Shown here: positions 36,179 through 44,901 of the stretch, one piece after another
Layout of the letters: each line of letters begins with the position of its first letter
Position numbering within the stretch: the stretch's first letter is position 1
Assembly: GCA_964466455.1 (NCBI GenBank)
Contig: CAYXNL010000001.1
Span: forward strand, 1 to 64,000
Reading direction: 5' to 3'
Source: S010-25 sp964466455
GTDB lineage: Bacteria > Pseudomonadota > Gammaproteobacteria > SZUA-229
Length of the DNA: 64,000 nt
Notes under the pieces: generated by a model
Seen by the model: the letters and a program-made list of their open reading frames with translations, nothing else
Told to the model about the DNA's origin: nothing
Databases searched by the model: none
Translations under genes and position numbers: made by a program

Positions 36179-36871
36179 TTAATGGTGACTGGCCATAGGT
36201 ATAAACAGACTGGCAATTGCCATCAGGATAATTAACAGGCCGATAACCTGCCGAGCCCGCCGGGAGCGGGCAAAACGAGTCATCCAGGAGGTCATAAGCC
36301 CGGTTGTCATTAATGTTGGCAGGGTGCCCAGTCCAAATGCCAGCAGGGTCAGGGCACCGTGTAATGCGTTTCCAGCAGTCAGCGCCCAGAGTAGAACAAA
36401 ATAAACCATTCCACAGGGTAGCCAGCCCCAGATTATGCCATATATCAATGCTCTGGGCAGGGAGCGAACCGGAATAAGTTTTCGGCCTATCGGTTCCAGC
36501 CTTCTCCATACGGGGATACCGATTTTTTCTACCATGGCCAGTTGCGGTAACCACCCGGACAGGTACAGACCAATGGCAACCATCATGGTGACACCGGCAA
36601 TACGCAAGATAGCATGGCTTTGATCAAGCCCTATGGCCTGCAATACACTGGTTCCTACGGTGCCGGCAATCAGTCCGGCCAGTGTATAACTGCTAATACG
36701 TCCCAGGTTATACGCTGCCACAAAGGCAAATAATTTTGGTTTATGGTTACGAATTTGAACCGGCAGGCTTAAACTTAGCGCGCCGATAATTCCTCCACAC
36801 ATACCGATGCAGTGCACTGTGCTGAACAGGCCAAGCAGGAAGGCGGAAGTAAGGGTAACGGGATCATTCAT
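36179..36871 (-). CDS. TauE/SafE-type (UreH-like) membrane protein
   Basis: A 230-residue polytopic protein of about six helices. It starts with FLLGLFSTVHCIGMCGGIIGAL, the HCxxMCGG signature of the UreH/DsbD-like branch annotated as sulfite exporter TauE/SafE family. Members are frequent beside cbb3 oxidase genes and are suspected to take part in metal or thiol handling. WGWLPCGMVY near 150 adds a second conserved Cys. It lies alone, 128 bp upstream of the MotA-like gene on the same strand. The transported substrate is not established. Confidence 0.85.
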   Translation of the reverse strand: MNDPVTLTSAFLLGLFSTVHCIGMCGGIIGALSLSLPVQIRNHKPKLFAFVAAYNLGRISSYTLAGLIAGTVGTSVLQAIGLDQSHAILRIAGVTMMVAIGLYLSGWLPQLAMVEKIGIPVWRRLEPIGRKLIPVRSLPRALIYGIIWGWLPCGMVYFVLLWALTAGNALHGALTLLAFGLGTLPTLMTTGLMTSWMTRFARSRRARQVIGLLIILMAIASLFIPMASHH

Positions 36872-36954
36872 GCTTTATACTGAGGTAAAGTAGCTATTAC
36901 TGCTAATTGTAAAGTATTCATTCGTTTTGTGCAGGGAAGAGGTATTACTGAAAC

Positions 36955-37064
36955 GGATGAAAAGGATGCTTATTGTTAAAGACCGTCAGCCGCAGGGATG
37001 CGGGTGTCGAGCTTACATGGAGGTATTTACAGCGTGTATTGAACAATAAGCATCCTTTTCATCC
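36955..37064. mobile_element. 110-bp MITE-like element with perfect 23-bp terminal inverted repeats
   Basis: The arms at 36955-36977 and 37042-37064 are exact reverse complements over 23 bp, starting GGATGAAAAGGATGC. They enclose a 64-bp GC-richer core with no coding capacity. The sequence from about 36943, including one arm, recurs with a few changes at 45360-45393. The rest of the 375-bp gap between the TauE-like and HDOD genes shows no gene. Confidence 0.7.
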
Positions 37065-37246
37065 ATCCTGTTAGTAACTGTATAGTAACCGAAGGACAGG
37101 CTTTAGTTTTTATCTTCTTAATACGATGACAGTAATAAAATAACGGCTATATTTGATATTGTGTTATTGATAAGCCGGCTGTACGGTAAAAAATAGCGGG
37201 TGATGTCTTTACCGATTAATAAAAATTCAAGGTGTCAGGGTACTAC

Positions 37247-38122
37247 ATGGTAAAAACAGCGGAAGAACTTGTGCAGGGAGTGGTGCATCTCATCTCTCTA
37301 CCGGAAATCTATCTACGTGCCAATCAGGTACTGGATGATCCTGAGCATACTGCCGGACAGCTAGGCGATGTTATCAGCCACGACCCGGCACTGACTGCTC
37401 GTATTTTGCGTATTGTTAACAGCGCTTATTATGCGCTGGCAGTTAAAGTCGACCTGGTCAGTCGGGCAGTATCCGTGGTGGGCGAAAATGATCTGCGCAA
37501 CCTGATTCTGGCTACCTCTGCGGTAAAAACATTCGCCCGTATTCCCAATCAGTTGCTGGATGTTACGCTATTCTGGCGCCATAGTGTATATACAGGAGTT
37601 ATTTCCCGTCTGCTTTCGAGGCATTGTCATCTTCTGCATGGGGAACGTCTGTTTATTGCCGGTATGTTGCACGATATCGGTAAGCTGCTGTTGTATTATA
37701 AAGAGCCAGAACTATCCCAGAAGGTGTTGCTGGAAGCGGCAGAAAATGATGGTGTTCTATATCTGGCGGAGAAAGAAATCATTGGTTTTAATCATGCGGA
37801 TGTGGGCGGTGCGCTGATTGATAGCTGGAATCTGGATGATATATTGAAGGATGTTGTCCGTTTTCATCATACTCCGCTAAAAGCGGAAAAACATCTCGTA
37901 GAGACAGCAATTGTTCATATTGCTGACTGTATTGTTAATGCTATCAGTCCGGGTGTAACCGTGGATGAACATATGCTGGATGAAATGCTTTCTTTTGAAC
38001 CTGAAACACTTGCCATCACCGGACTGGATCTGACCATACTGCCGGGCATAATAGATAAGGCCGGGAGTCAGGTAGTGGAGGTTGTCGATATTATCTATCC
38101 AACAAGTGAGCGAGCCAGATAG
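37247..38122 (+). CDS. HDOD domain protein
   Basis: A 291-residue cytoplasmic protein carrying one HDOD domain (about 5-210) with SLPEIYLRANQVLDDP and DPALTARILRIVNSAYYAL, and an HD pair in MLHDIGKLLLYY plus HHT near 210. HDOD proteins usually act as non-catalytic signalling scaffolds in two-component or c-di-GMP pathways. The start at 37247 is chosen because AGGG lies 7 bp upstream. It stands alone between two oppositely oriented genes, so no partner is indicated. Confidence 0.88.
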   Translation: MVKTAEELVQGVVHLISLPEIYLRANQVLDDPEHTAGQLGDVISHDPALTARILRIVNSAYYALAVKVDLVSRAVSVVGENDLRNLILATSAVKTFARIPNQLLDVTLFWRHSVYTGVISRLLSRHCHLLHGERLFIAGMLHDIGKLLLYYKEPELSQKVLLEAAENDGVLYLAEKEIIGFNHADVGGALIDSWNLDDILKDVVRFHHTPLKAEKHLVETAIVHIADCIVNAISPGVTVDEHMLDEMLSFEPETLAITGLDLTILPGIIDKAGSQVVEVVDIIYPTSERAR

Positions 38123-38167
38123 AGGCAGGAGGAAGGCCGGGAAGAGGGTCGGTATAAGGTGTCGATC

Positions 38168-39508
38168 TTATGATATGCCCGTATCCATAACTCCCCACCT
38201 GTCATAGCTATCGCTCTGCCGGATCGTGACTTTGACAATATCTCCAGTCTGAACGGTTATTTCAGGACTTTTATCAATAAAAACCAGACCATCAATATCC
38301 GGTGCATCGCCACGGCTGCGACCAATAATTTCTTCTTCTGTGTGGTCAATAATTACCTCCAGGGTTTTACCGATACTGGTTTTGAGTTTCGCAGTACTGA
38401 TAATGGCCTGCTTTTCCATAAAGCGTTGCACTCGTTCCTGTTTGACTTCTTCGGCAATTCCTCCTTCCAGTTTATTAGCCGTTGCGCCCTCGACAGGAGA
38501 ATACGCAAAGCAGCCAGCATGGTTGAGTTGTGCCTCATCAAGAAAGTCGAGTAGCTGGATAAAATCTTCTTCTGTTTCACCCGGAAAGCCGACAATAAAG
38601 GTACTGCGCAGAGTAATATCCGGGCATATCTCACGCCATTGCCGGATACGTTGCAGGGTGTTTTCACCACAGGCGGGGCGTTTCATGGCACGTAGTATTC
38701 TGGTACTGGCATGTTGAAAGGGTATATCCAGATAGGGGAGAATTTTGCCTTCTGCCATCAGTGGGATTACATTGTTTACATGCGGATAGGGATAGACATA
38801 ATGTAATCGTACCCAGATACCGAACTGACCTAATACTTCGCATAATTCGGTCATCCGCGTTTTTACCGGTTGGCCGCGATAAAATTCTGTTCTGTATTTC
38901 ACATCAACACCGTAAGCACTGGTATCCTGTGATATAACGAGCAATTCCTTGACCCCGGAGGCAACCAGACGTTCGGCTTCTTTCAGGACATCGTTCACCG
39001 GTCTGCTCTCCAGCTCACCACGCAGAGAGGGAATAATACAGAAGCTACAGTGGTGGTTGCAGCCTTCTGAAATCTTTAAGTAGGCGTAGTGTTGCGGTGT
39101 TAACCGTATACCCTGGGGCGGTACCAGATCTACAAACGGATCGTGTTCAGGTGGCAGGTATTGATGGATAGCCTGCATGACTTCATCGGTTGCATGCGGG
39201 CCGGTTATAGCCAGTACGGCAGGGTGGGTCTGTCTAACAATATCCCCTTTTGCGCCCAGACAGCCGGTAACGATAACTCTGCCGTTTTCACTCAGGGCTT
39301 CGCCAATCGCATCCAGTGATTCTTCTATCGCATCGTCAATAAATCCGCAGGTATTTACTACGACCAGGTCGGCATCTTCATAACTGGAGGTAATCAGGTA
39401 TCCTTCAGCGCGCAGTTGGGTCAGAATATGTTCGGAATCGACTGTGGCCTTGGGGCAACCGAGGCTGACAAACCCGATACGGTTTGCTTTGTTGGCTAGA
39501 GATGGCAT
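38168..39508 (-). CDS. rimO: Ribosomal protein S12 methylthiotransferase
   Basis: A 446-residue radical SAM methylthiotransferase that adds a methylthio group to an aspartate of ribosomal protein S12. The N-terminal cluster Cys lie in SLGCPKATVDSE, VVNTCGFI and VTGCLG; the radical SAM motif is GCNHHCSFCIIP near 150, and a TRAM domain ends the protein. The length and CSFCIIPSLRG favour RimO over MiaB. E. coli YcaO assists this reaction; a ycaO homologue is at 48123-49886. Confidence 0.96.
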   Translation of the reverse strand: MPSLANKANRIGFVSLGCPKATVDSEHILTQLRAEGYLITSSYEDADLVVVNTCGFIDDAIEESLDAIGEALSENGRVIVTGCLGAKGDIVRQTHPAVLAITGPHATDEVMQAIHQYLPPEHDPFVDLVPPQGIRLTPQHYAYLKISEGCNHHCSFCIIPSLRGELESRPVNDVLKEAERLVASGVKELLVISQDTSAYGVDVKYRTEFYRGQPVKTRMTELCEVLGQFGIWVRLHYVYPYPHVNNVIPLMAEGKILPYLDIPFQHASTRILRAMKRPACGENTLQRIRQWREICPDITLRSTFIVGFPGETEEDFIQLLDFLDEAQLNHAGCFAYSPVEGATANKLEGGIAEEVKQERVQRFMEKQAIISTAKLKTSIGKTLEVIIDHTEEEIIGRSRGDAPDIDGLVFIDKSPEITVQTGDIVKVTIRQSDSYDRWGVMDTGIS

Positions 39509-39636
39509 TGAAGGTTGTTTCCGAATAAAAATGACCTATTTTATAGCAAAACAAAGGTTACAGTTGGCAGTTAAAAGCAAAAAAGATAAAGTCTGAGCTT
39601 AATGTAAATTTTTTACCTTTTACCCTGATATAAGAT

Positions 39637-40428
39637 ATGAATGAAGAAAGATTTGGTTCGCTGGCGCGTGTTTATGGTCGTGATGATTTTGTATTACTAC
39701 AGCGTGCTCATGTCTGTGTGGTAGGGATTGGCGGTGTTGGTTCCTGGTCGGCTGAAGCGCTGGCGCGTACCGGTATAGGAAAAATAACCCTGATTGATGG
39801 TGACGATATTACACGCAGTAACGTTAACCGGCAGTGTCATACGCTGGAATCAACCATGGGGAAGATGAAAGCGACCGTGATGAAACGGCGTATTCTTGAT
39901 ATAAATCCCGACTGTGAATGTCATACAATTGAGCAGTTTATTAATGAAGATAATCTATCCGATTTTATTCAAACAGGTTTTGACTGCGTCATTGATGCGA
40001 TTGATCGTATTAAATACAAGGCGGCACTAATCTATTTTTGTCGGCGTAATAAAATTCCGGTTATAACCACAGGTGGTGCAGGCGGGTTAACCGACCCAGC
40101 ACAAATAAAAGTAGCCGATCTTGCCCGTACCTGGAATGACCCGCTGGCGGCATCGGTGCGTTTACGTTTGCGCCAGCAGTATGGGTTTAGCCGTAACCTG
40201 AAACGCAGCTTCGGGGTTCCCTGTATCTATTCTACCGAGCAACAGCGTTATCCGGACAAAGACGGTAATGTTGGTTATAAAAAACCGGGCGTAGCTGGCC
40301 TGTCGCTGGATTGCAGCTTTGGTTATGGATCGGTAGTAGCCGTTACGGCAAGCTTCGGTTTTAATGCGGCAGCCGTAGCAATGGAGCGTGTTATCAGAAA
40401 ACAGAAGAACGCGCAGGCACTTTTATAA
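39637..40428 (+). CDS. tcdA: tRNA threonylcarbamoyladenosine dehydratase
   Basis: A 263-residue E1-like enzyme that uses ATP to cyclise the threonylcarbamoyl side chain of t6A37 in tRNA to ct6A. The nucleotide-binding loop GIGGVGSWSAEALARTGIG lies near 30, followed by LIDGDDITRSNVNRQ and the DAIDRIKYKAALI motif. It is also known as CsdL; csdA and csdE are not nearby. It is divergent from rimO. The length matches E. coli TcdA. Confidence 0.94.
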   Translation: MNEERFGSLARVYGRDDFVLLQRAHVCVVGIGGVGSWSAEALARTGIGKITLIDGDDITRSNVNRQCHTLESTMGKMKATVMKRRILDINPDCECHTIEQFINEDNLSDFIQTGFDCVIDAIDRIKYKAALIYFCRRNKIPVITTGGAGGLTDPAQIKVADLARTWNDPLAASVRLRLRQQYGFSRNLKRSFGVPCIYSTEQQRYPDKDGNVGYKKPGVAGLSLDCSFGYGSVVAVTASFGFNAAAVAMERVIRKQKNAQALL

Positions 40429-40438
40429 TTATCATGCC

Positions 40439-41803
40439 CTAAAAGTCCTGAAATTGCTGGCGTACTCTGTTGGTCACTGCAATCAGGTTGTTTTTATAAT
40501 CATCCGGTAGTGTTGCCAATGACTGGACACGCTGGTGATAGTTCCGGGTAACCTGAAGCAGGCGTGCTATTGAGTCGATCAGGCCGTTTTTATTAAAGCC
40601 CATCGCTTTTGTGAAACGTAACATCGCTTCGCTAAAACCGATTGTTTTGTTATCAATAATATCACCATAGTCACCAAAGCTCATACCCTGTGGAACCAGA
40701 GTGTTATGGATAGAATAGGCGCGCATGGGAACGGGGTCGTACACGGGGCTGAAAATTATTTCACCTTCACGCTCAATAAATGACAGGTTTTGCAGGTGTA
40801 GATCACCATTGCCTGTTAGCATGGCCAGTATCAACCGTTCAAGCAGATGTTTTTTTGCTGTTACACGATTCTTTATAAACGGTAGTTTAACACTGTCAAT
40901 GGCTTTAACAATATCATCATAAGGGCGGCTGTAATGGGTGGTGACATCTTTGATGCCGGATGCCAGCAGGCTGTGAACCGATTCCATAAAAACGGGGAGA
41001 CCCTCCGCGCTGCGATCAAATCGTTCAATAGCCAGTGCATGCAGACCTTTTATTTTTACCGGCCAGTGGCGGGGAACCTCGAATCCTGCATCCTGATGAA
41101 CCGACAGACCCAGTTGTTCCAGCTCAATAATGCCGGGATAGCGGTTAGTGTTTTCCAGTTTCAGTAAAATATCGATACGATCCGTGTCCCCGAACCGGCG
41201 CGGCAAACCAATACGACCGTCCCAGCCGGCTTTATTGATAGATAATGGCAATTTGGGTATAGCGCCACCAACCGTTGGTGTTGGCCCGAGGATATCAATA
41301 ATCGGTTCTGCATCGCCATCGTACCAAAGCAGATAGTTTTTCAGGCTGAAGCCGAATTTATCATCCAGTTCTACCAGATCTTTTTTCTGGGGTGTGACAT
41401 ACCATCGTTCGGCAATAGTGTCGCTGGCAAAAACGTCCAGATGGCCAATTGCACCGTGGCCGGAATGCATTAAAATCTCCCAGTCGGTATCAAACCCCGA
41501 TTCCATTTCAATATGGATACGATTTAAATATTTTACTACCAGAGTACGTAAGAGATTGTCTTCTGCATGCGGTGGAATTAATGCCTGAACAGGCGGGTGG
41601 AGGTTAAAGTATTCGTTCCTTTTGCGGACAATGGTATTCCTGAATGCCTGAGGGATGTAAACCAGCCCCAGGCCGCGCAGACCGGTGTCGATATAGGTGC
41701 TTTCGTAGGTAAACCGCGCTTCTTTATCGGTAACAACCAGTGTGCCCATTTTTATCGGGTGACCAGCAAGTTGCGTCCAGATAACGGCGTATCGGTCTTT
41801 CAT
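40439..41803 (-). CDS. hipA: HipA-family serine/threonine kinase toxin
   Basis: A 454-residue HipA-like kinase. The N-terminal subdomain (about 1-140), the PRRFGDTDRIDILLKLE region, the catalytic loop GNGDLHLQNLSF near 335 (Asp and Asn of the HipA GNxDxHxxN pattern) and the metal-binding YDPVPM near 357 are present, so kinase activity seems intact. HipA toxins phosphorylate tRNA synthetases, halting translation and causing persistence. The partner HTH gene ends 6 bp upstream. The N-terminus is more divergent from E. coli HipA than the kinase core. Confidence 0.88.
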   Translation of the reverse strand: MKDRYAVIWTQLAGHPIKMGTLVVTDKEARFTYESTYIDTGLRGLGLVYIPQAFRNTIVRKRNEYFNLHPPVQALIPPHAEDNLLRTLVVKYLNRIHIEMESGFDTDWEILMHSGHGAIGHLDVFASDTIAERWYVTPQKKDLVELDDKFGFSLKNYLLWYDGDAEPIIDILGPTPTVGGAIPKLPLSINKAGWDGRIGLPRRFGDTDRIDILLKLENTNRYPGIIELEQLGLSVHQDAGFEVPRHWPVKIKGLHALAIERFDRSAEGLPVFMESVHSLLASGIKDVTTHYSRPYDDIVKAIDSVKLPFIKNRVTAKKHLLERLILAMLTGNGDLHLQNLSFIEREGEIIFSPVYDPVPMRAYSIHNTLVPQGMSFGDYGDIIDNKTIGFSEAMLRFTKAMGFNKNGLIDSIARLLQVTRNYHQRVQSLATLPDDYKNNLIAVTNRVRQQFQDF

Positions 41804-41809
41804 TGTCTG

Positions 41810-42061
41810 TTACCAGAATACATTGCCTTTGCGGACAAGCTCCGGCAGCCCGGAAGCGTTATCATCAACCCATACCAGTTTTTTTCCAATACTACGACCC
41901 AGTTCTGCCAGAGTACTGAATTTGGCATCATTAGCTTTTTTCAGGCGCGAGAGACTGACCTCATCCAGTGAAGAGATGGATGCCAGTCCTTTCTGTGTCA
42001 GTCCCTGTTCCCTGGCCGTTTCAAGTGCCTCTATGACCAGATCATGTAAATAATCATTCAT
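41810..42061 (-). CDS. hipB: HipB-like XRE-family antitoxin
   Basis: An 83-residue helix-turn-helix protein with QKGLASISSLDEVSLSRLKKAND as the DNA-binding region (about 22-45) and TLAELGRSIGKKLVWVD after it. Its tail (SGLPELVRKGNVFW) ends with an aromatic residue, as in HipB where it docks to HipA. It precedes hipA by 6 bp, the canonical antitoxin-first order. It probably represses the pair through the inverted repeat upstream. Confidence 0.85.
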   Translation of the reverse strand: MNDYLHDLVIEALETAREQGLTQKGLASISSLDEVSLSRLKKANDAKFSTLAELGRSIGKKLVWVDDNASGLPELVRKGNVFW

Positions 42062-42127
42062 AAATTATCGTCTGTGTTAAAACATAAGGTTATTATAGTA
42101 AATATTAACGCATAAGGCAATTTATAT

Positions 42128-42147
42128 AATTAACTCATATGTTAATT
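42128..42147. promoter_or_regulatory. Inverted repeat upstream of hipB, candidate operator
   Basis: AATTAAC (42128-42134) and GTTAATT (42141-42147) form a perfect 7-bp inverted repeat spaced by 6 bp, 67 bp upstream of the hipB start. The neighbouring RCATAAGG words (42083, 42110) repeat in the same region. This fits autoregulation by HipB but is only a pattern match. Confidence 0.35.
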
Positions 42148-42241
42148 GCATTAATACAAACCAGTAAATCATTAACGCGAAGGCGGCGGGTGTATTCCCC
42201 TTCCGCTTGCGTTGGAATCGCTTATTCTGTTCCGTTAAATT

Positions 42242-42913
42242 TTAATCATCGTCACTCATGATCCCTAGTAAATGTAATAAGCTGGTGAACAGATTGAAGA
42301 TTGAAACGAACAGGGTAACCGTTGCCATAATGTAATTAGTTTCGCCGCCATGGATAATTTCACTGGTCTGATACAGGATGAGGCCAGACATCAGCAGTAC
42401 AAACAGGGACGATACTACAAGTGACAGTGCCGGTATGGTAAAGAAGATACTGACCAGACTTGCCAGAAAAGCAACCAGTATGCCGGTCATCAGGAAGCCG
42501 CCCATGAAGCTGAAATCCTTGCGGGTAGTAAGTGCATAACCCGACAAACCGAGAAAAATTGCACCGGTTGCACCCATAGCGGTCATTACTATCTGGCCAC
42601 CATTGGGTAAGGCCAGATAACTATTCAGGATTGGTCCGAGGGTATAACCCATAAAGCCGGTGAGGGCAAAAACAAATCCTAGCCCAGCGGCGCTATCGCG
42701 AAACTTTGTGGTTAAAAATAACAGGGCAAAGTAACCGCCAAGTGTCAGTACCAGGCCAGGGCCAGGTAAGTTAAGCGCCATCGAAGCAGCGGCAGTTAAA
42801 CCACTAAATAGCAGGGTCATTGCTAGTAACGTATAAGTATTGCGAATAACCCTGTTAGTGGAGAGTGTCGCCGCCTGCCCGTAATGTACGGATGTGTTTA
42901 TTGTATTGTTCAT
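42242..42913 (-). CDS. YccA/Bax inhibitor-1 family membrane protein
   Basis: A 223-residue inner-membrane protein with about seven helices and the family features NRVIRNTYTLLAMTLLFSGL at the start and ETNYIMATVTLFVSIFNLFTSLLHLLG at the end. E. coli YccA modulates the FtsH protease; homologues are BAX inhibitor-1-like. Length is standard. It is 37 bp after the hibernation-factor gene on the same strand. Another name in gammaproteobacteria is YbhL/YccA; which subgroup applies was not decided. Confidence 0.93.
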   Translation of the reverse strand: MNNTINTSVHYGQAATLSTNRVIRNTYTLLAMTLLFSGLTAAASMALNLPGPGLVLTLGGYFALLFLTTKFRDSAAGLGFVFALTGFMGYTLGPILNSYLALPNGGQIVMTAMGATGAIFLGLSGYALTTRKDFSFMGGFLMTGILVAFLASLVSIFFTIPALSLVVSSLFVLLMSGLILYQTSEIIHGGETNYIMATVTLFVSIFNLFTSLLHLLGIMSDDD

Positions 42914-42949
42914 TATTAAAAGCCTCGTTTTTGTTCAGTCTGTCTTTGT

Positions 42950-43321
42950 TTAATCATCTTGTCGTTGTAAAAAGGACGGGTCACTATTCAGCTCCGGCTG
43001 ACGGCCATGTTTTAAGCGTGTTTGTTGACGATTAATTTTGCGCGTCAAAGTATGTCCTGCGCGATCAGTAGCATGATTAATGGCGGCGTACATATTAGCC
43101 TTGGTATCTTCGATCACTACATCGGGTAATCCAGCCAGTACTACCTGTAAATGGCAATGTTTATCGGTGCCGCCGCGTGGGCCATTGATATCAGACAATC
43201 GCATGATAATGCGCTGGATATGATTATTGCAGCAGGTTAATGCTAAACGCAGTTGATGTTCAGCATGACAGCGCAATGCATCGGTTAGAGAGAAATGGCG
43301 AGATTGTATGTCAATTAGCAT
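42950..43321 (-). CDS. HPF/RaiA-type ribosome-associated protein
   Basis: A 123-residue protein of the short ribosome hibernation/inhibition family. The fold begins with IDIQSRHFSLTDALRCHAEHQLRLAL, and continues with MRLSDINGPRGGTDKHCHLQVVLAGLPDVVIEDTKANMYAAINHATDRAG. It would bind the decoding region of the 30S subunit. It lacks the dimerising C-terminal domain of long HPF; its C-terminal tail (after residue 100) is basic and short. It lies upstream of the YccA-type gene. Confidence 0.88.
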   Translation of the reverse strand: MLIDIQSRHFSLTDALRCHAEHQLRLALTCCNNHIQRIIMRLSDINGPRGGTDKHCHLQVVLAGLPDVVIEDTKANMYAAINHATDRAGHTLTRKINRQQTRLKHGRQPELNSDPSFLQRQDD

Positions 43322-43438
43322 TTTATCCTCCTCAGGGTTTTTCCTGATTTAACGTAAAACCATACTAAATTGGATTGACAATAAATAAAATTCGAATATT
43401 CTTTCGTGTATATTCGTAAAATACGAAGTAATAACATT

Positions 43439-44344
43439 ATGATTAACTATAAACATCTACGCTATTTTTGGGCGGTAGCCACAGAAGGTGGTGTTGTCCG
43501 CGCCAGTGAACGGTTGCACCTGACACCACAAACGATTAGTGGGCAACTGGCATTGCTGGAAGACCACCTTGGTGAGGCGCTGTTTACTCGTGTCGGACGT
43601 AATCTGGAATTGACGGAAACCGGTCGATTGGTACTGGGCTATGCCAATGATATTTTTTCCCTGGGCAGTGAGCTGGAAGCAGTGATACATCAGTTACCGG
43701 AACAGCGTCCTCAGCAGTTTCGAGTCGGTGTGGTCGATGTTCTGCCCAAATCCATCGCACATCGTATCCTTCACCCGGCGTTACAGATGTCAGAATCGGT
43801 ACGAATGACCTGTCGCGAGGCAGATCTCGACACGCTTTTAGCTGAGCTGTCTGTGCATCATCTTGATCTGGTACTGGCTGATCGCCCCATCCCGGCGACT
43901 GTCAGTACCCGTGGCTTTAGCCATAAACTTGGTGAATGCGCAATTAGTTTTTTTAGTACGGAAAAAGTAGCGACAACACTATCAGGTGATTTTCCTTATT
44001 GCCTGGATGGCGCACCGATATTACTACCCGCTAGCGGTACGCAACTACGAGCCGGTATTGACCAGTACCTGGATAAACTTCATATTCATCCACGTTTGAT
44101 TGCTGAATTCGATGATAGCGCATTAATGAAAGCCTTTGGAAAGGAAGGTGCTGGCATTTTTATTGCCCCCGCCGTTATCGAAGCTGAAGTTGAGTTGCAA
44201 TATCAGGTAACTACGATTGGACAGATTAATGAGGTAAAAGAGCATTTTTATGCGATTACTATTGAGCGTCGAATTAAACATCCTGTTGTTAGCGCTGTAA
44301 TGGAATCTACTCGTGAATCATTATTTACCAGTCGTAATCATTAA
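43439..44344 (+). CDS. nhaR: LysR-family regulator NhaR
   Basis: A 301-residue LysR-type activator. It opens with MINYKHLRYFWAVATEGGVVRASERLHLTPQTISGQLALLE, the NhaR-type helix-turn-helix, and has a periplasmic-binding-like sensor domain (about 90-300). In E. coli NhaR activates the sodium/proton antiporter nhaA in response to Na+. No nhaA is adjacent here. The start at 43439 is preferred to an upstream frame extension because it matches family starts. It is divergent from the hibernation-factor gene. Confidence 0.9.
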   Translation: MINYKHLRYFWAVATEGGVVRASERLHLTPQTISGQLALLEDHLGEALFTRVGRNLELTETGRLVLGYANDIFSLGSELEAVIHQLPEQRPQQFRVGVVDVLPKSIAHRILHPALQMSESVRMTCREADLDTLLAELSVHHLDLVLADRPIPATVSTRGFSHKLGECAISFFSTEKVATTLSGDFPYCLDGAPILLPASGTQLRAGIDQYLDKLHIHPRLIAEFDDSALMKAFGKEGAGIFIAPAVIEAEVELQYQVTTIGQINEVKEHFYAITIERRIKHPVVSAVMESTRESLFTSRNH

Positions 44345-44379
44345 TGTCGTGTAGACGAGTGGGTAAAGCCAGAGGTTGC

Positions 44380-44401
44380 AAGCAATTAATAGAGGTACCC
44401 T
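44380..44401 (+). repeat. Dispersed 17-22 bp motif, copy 2
   Basis: AAGCAATTAATAGAGGT followed by ACCCT. The same motif occurs at 19106-19122 (one change) and 48047-48070, and half of it at 31625-31638. The surrounding stretch 44345-44681 contains no intact gene. Short frames there have coding-like text (for instance QEQVEHESQEKKYPGTVQLH from 44418) and may be scraps of lost genes. Confidence 0.6.
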
Positions 44402-44681
44402 ATAGTTTATTTCTACTCAGGAGCAGGTTGAACATGAATCACAGGAGAAGAAATATCCGGGTACGGTGCAGTTGCATGAGATTATCTCCTTGATGCGATA
44501 TTAATCGATGTCTGATGTGATCCGACGTACGACAGAGGATATGCCGGGCACCAGCACGGGAAAGGCCACGAACGTAAGAAGGATAAACGTCATTTTTCTA
44601 AAAATCAACGGCTATATTAATATCATATTATACTTGCTTTAGTGTATATTATTGATACTCATCAACATAAACGTACTCTGT

Positions 44682-44891
44682 TGAATAATGAATAATGAAT
44701 AATGAATAATGCAACCGTGTTTGATTCAAAAACACANNNNNNNNNNNNNNNNNNNNNNNNNNNNNNNNNNNNNNNNNNNNNNNNNNNNNNNNNNNNNNNN
44801 NNNNNNNNNNNNNNNNNNNNNNNNNNNNNNNNNNNNTGAATAATGAATAATGAATAATGAATAATGCAACCGTGTTTGATTCAAAAACACA
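44682..44891. other. Scaffold gap with identical 55-bp flanks containing a 7-bp tandem repeat
   Basis: 100 N (44737-44836) are flanked by identical 55-bp sequences at 44682-44736 and 44837-44891. Each flank starts with four copies of the heptamer TGAATAA. As with the first gap, this looks like an unmerged assembly overlap; here the copy number of the heptamer may also be uncertain. Confidence 0.9.
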
Positions 44892-44901
44892 AAACCGCAC
44901 A

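Noticed and set aside
36162..36554. 130-codon frame overlapping the TauE/SafE-type gene
   Set aside because: It is an out-of-frame shadow of the clear membrane protein gene and has no ribosome site.
44410..44640. Small genes in the region after nhaR
   Set aside because: Several short frames with polar, His/Lys-rich text exist, but none has a start with a ribosome site or a recognisable family. They may be scraps of lost genes.
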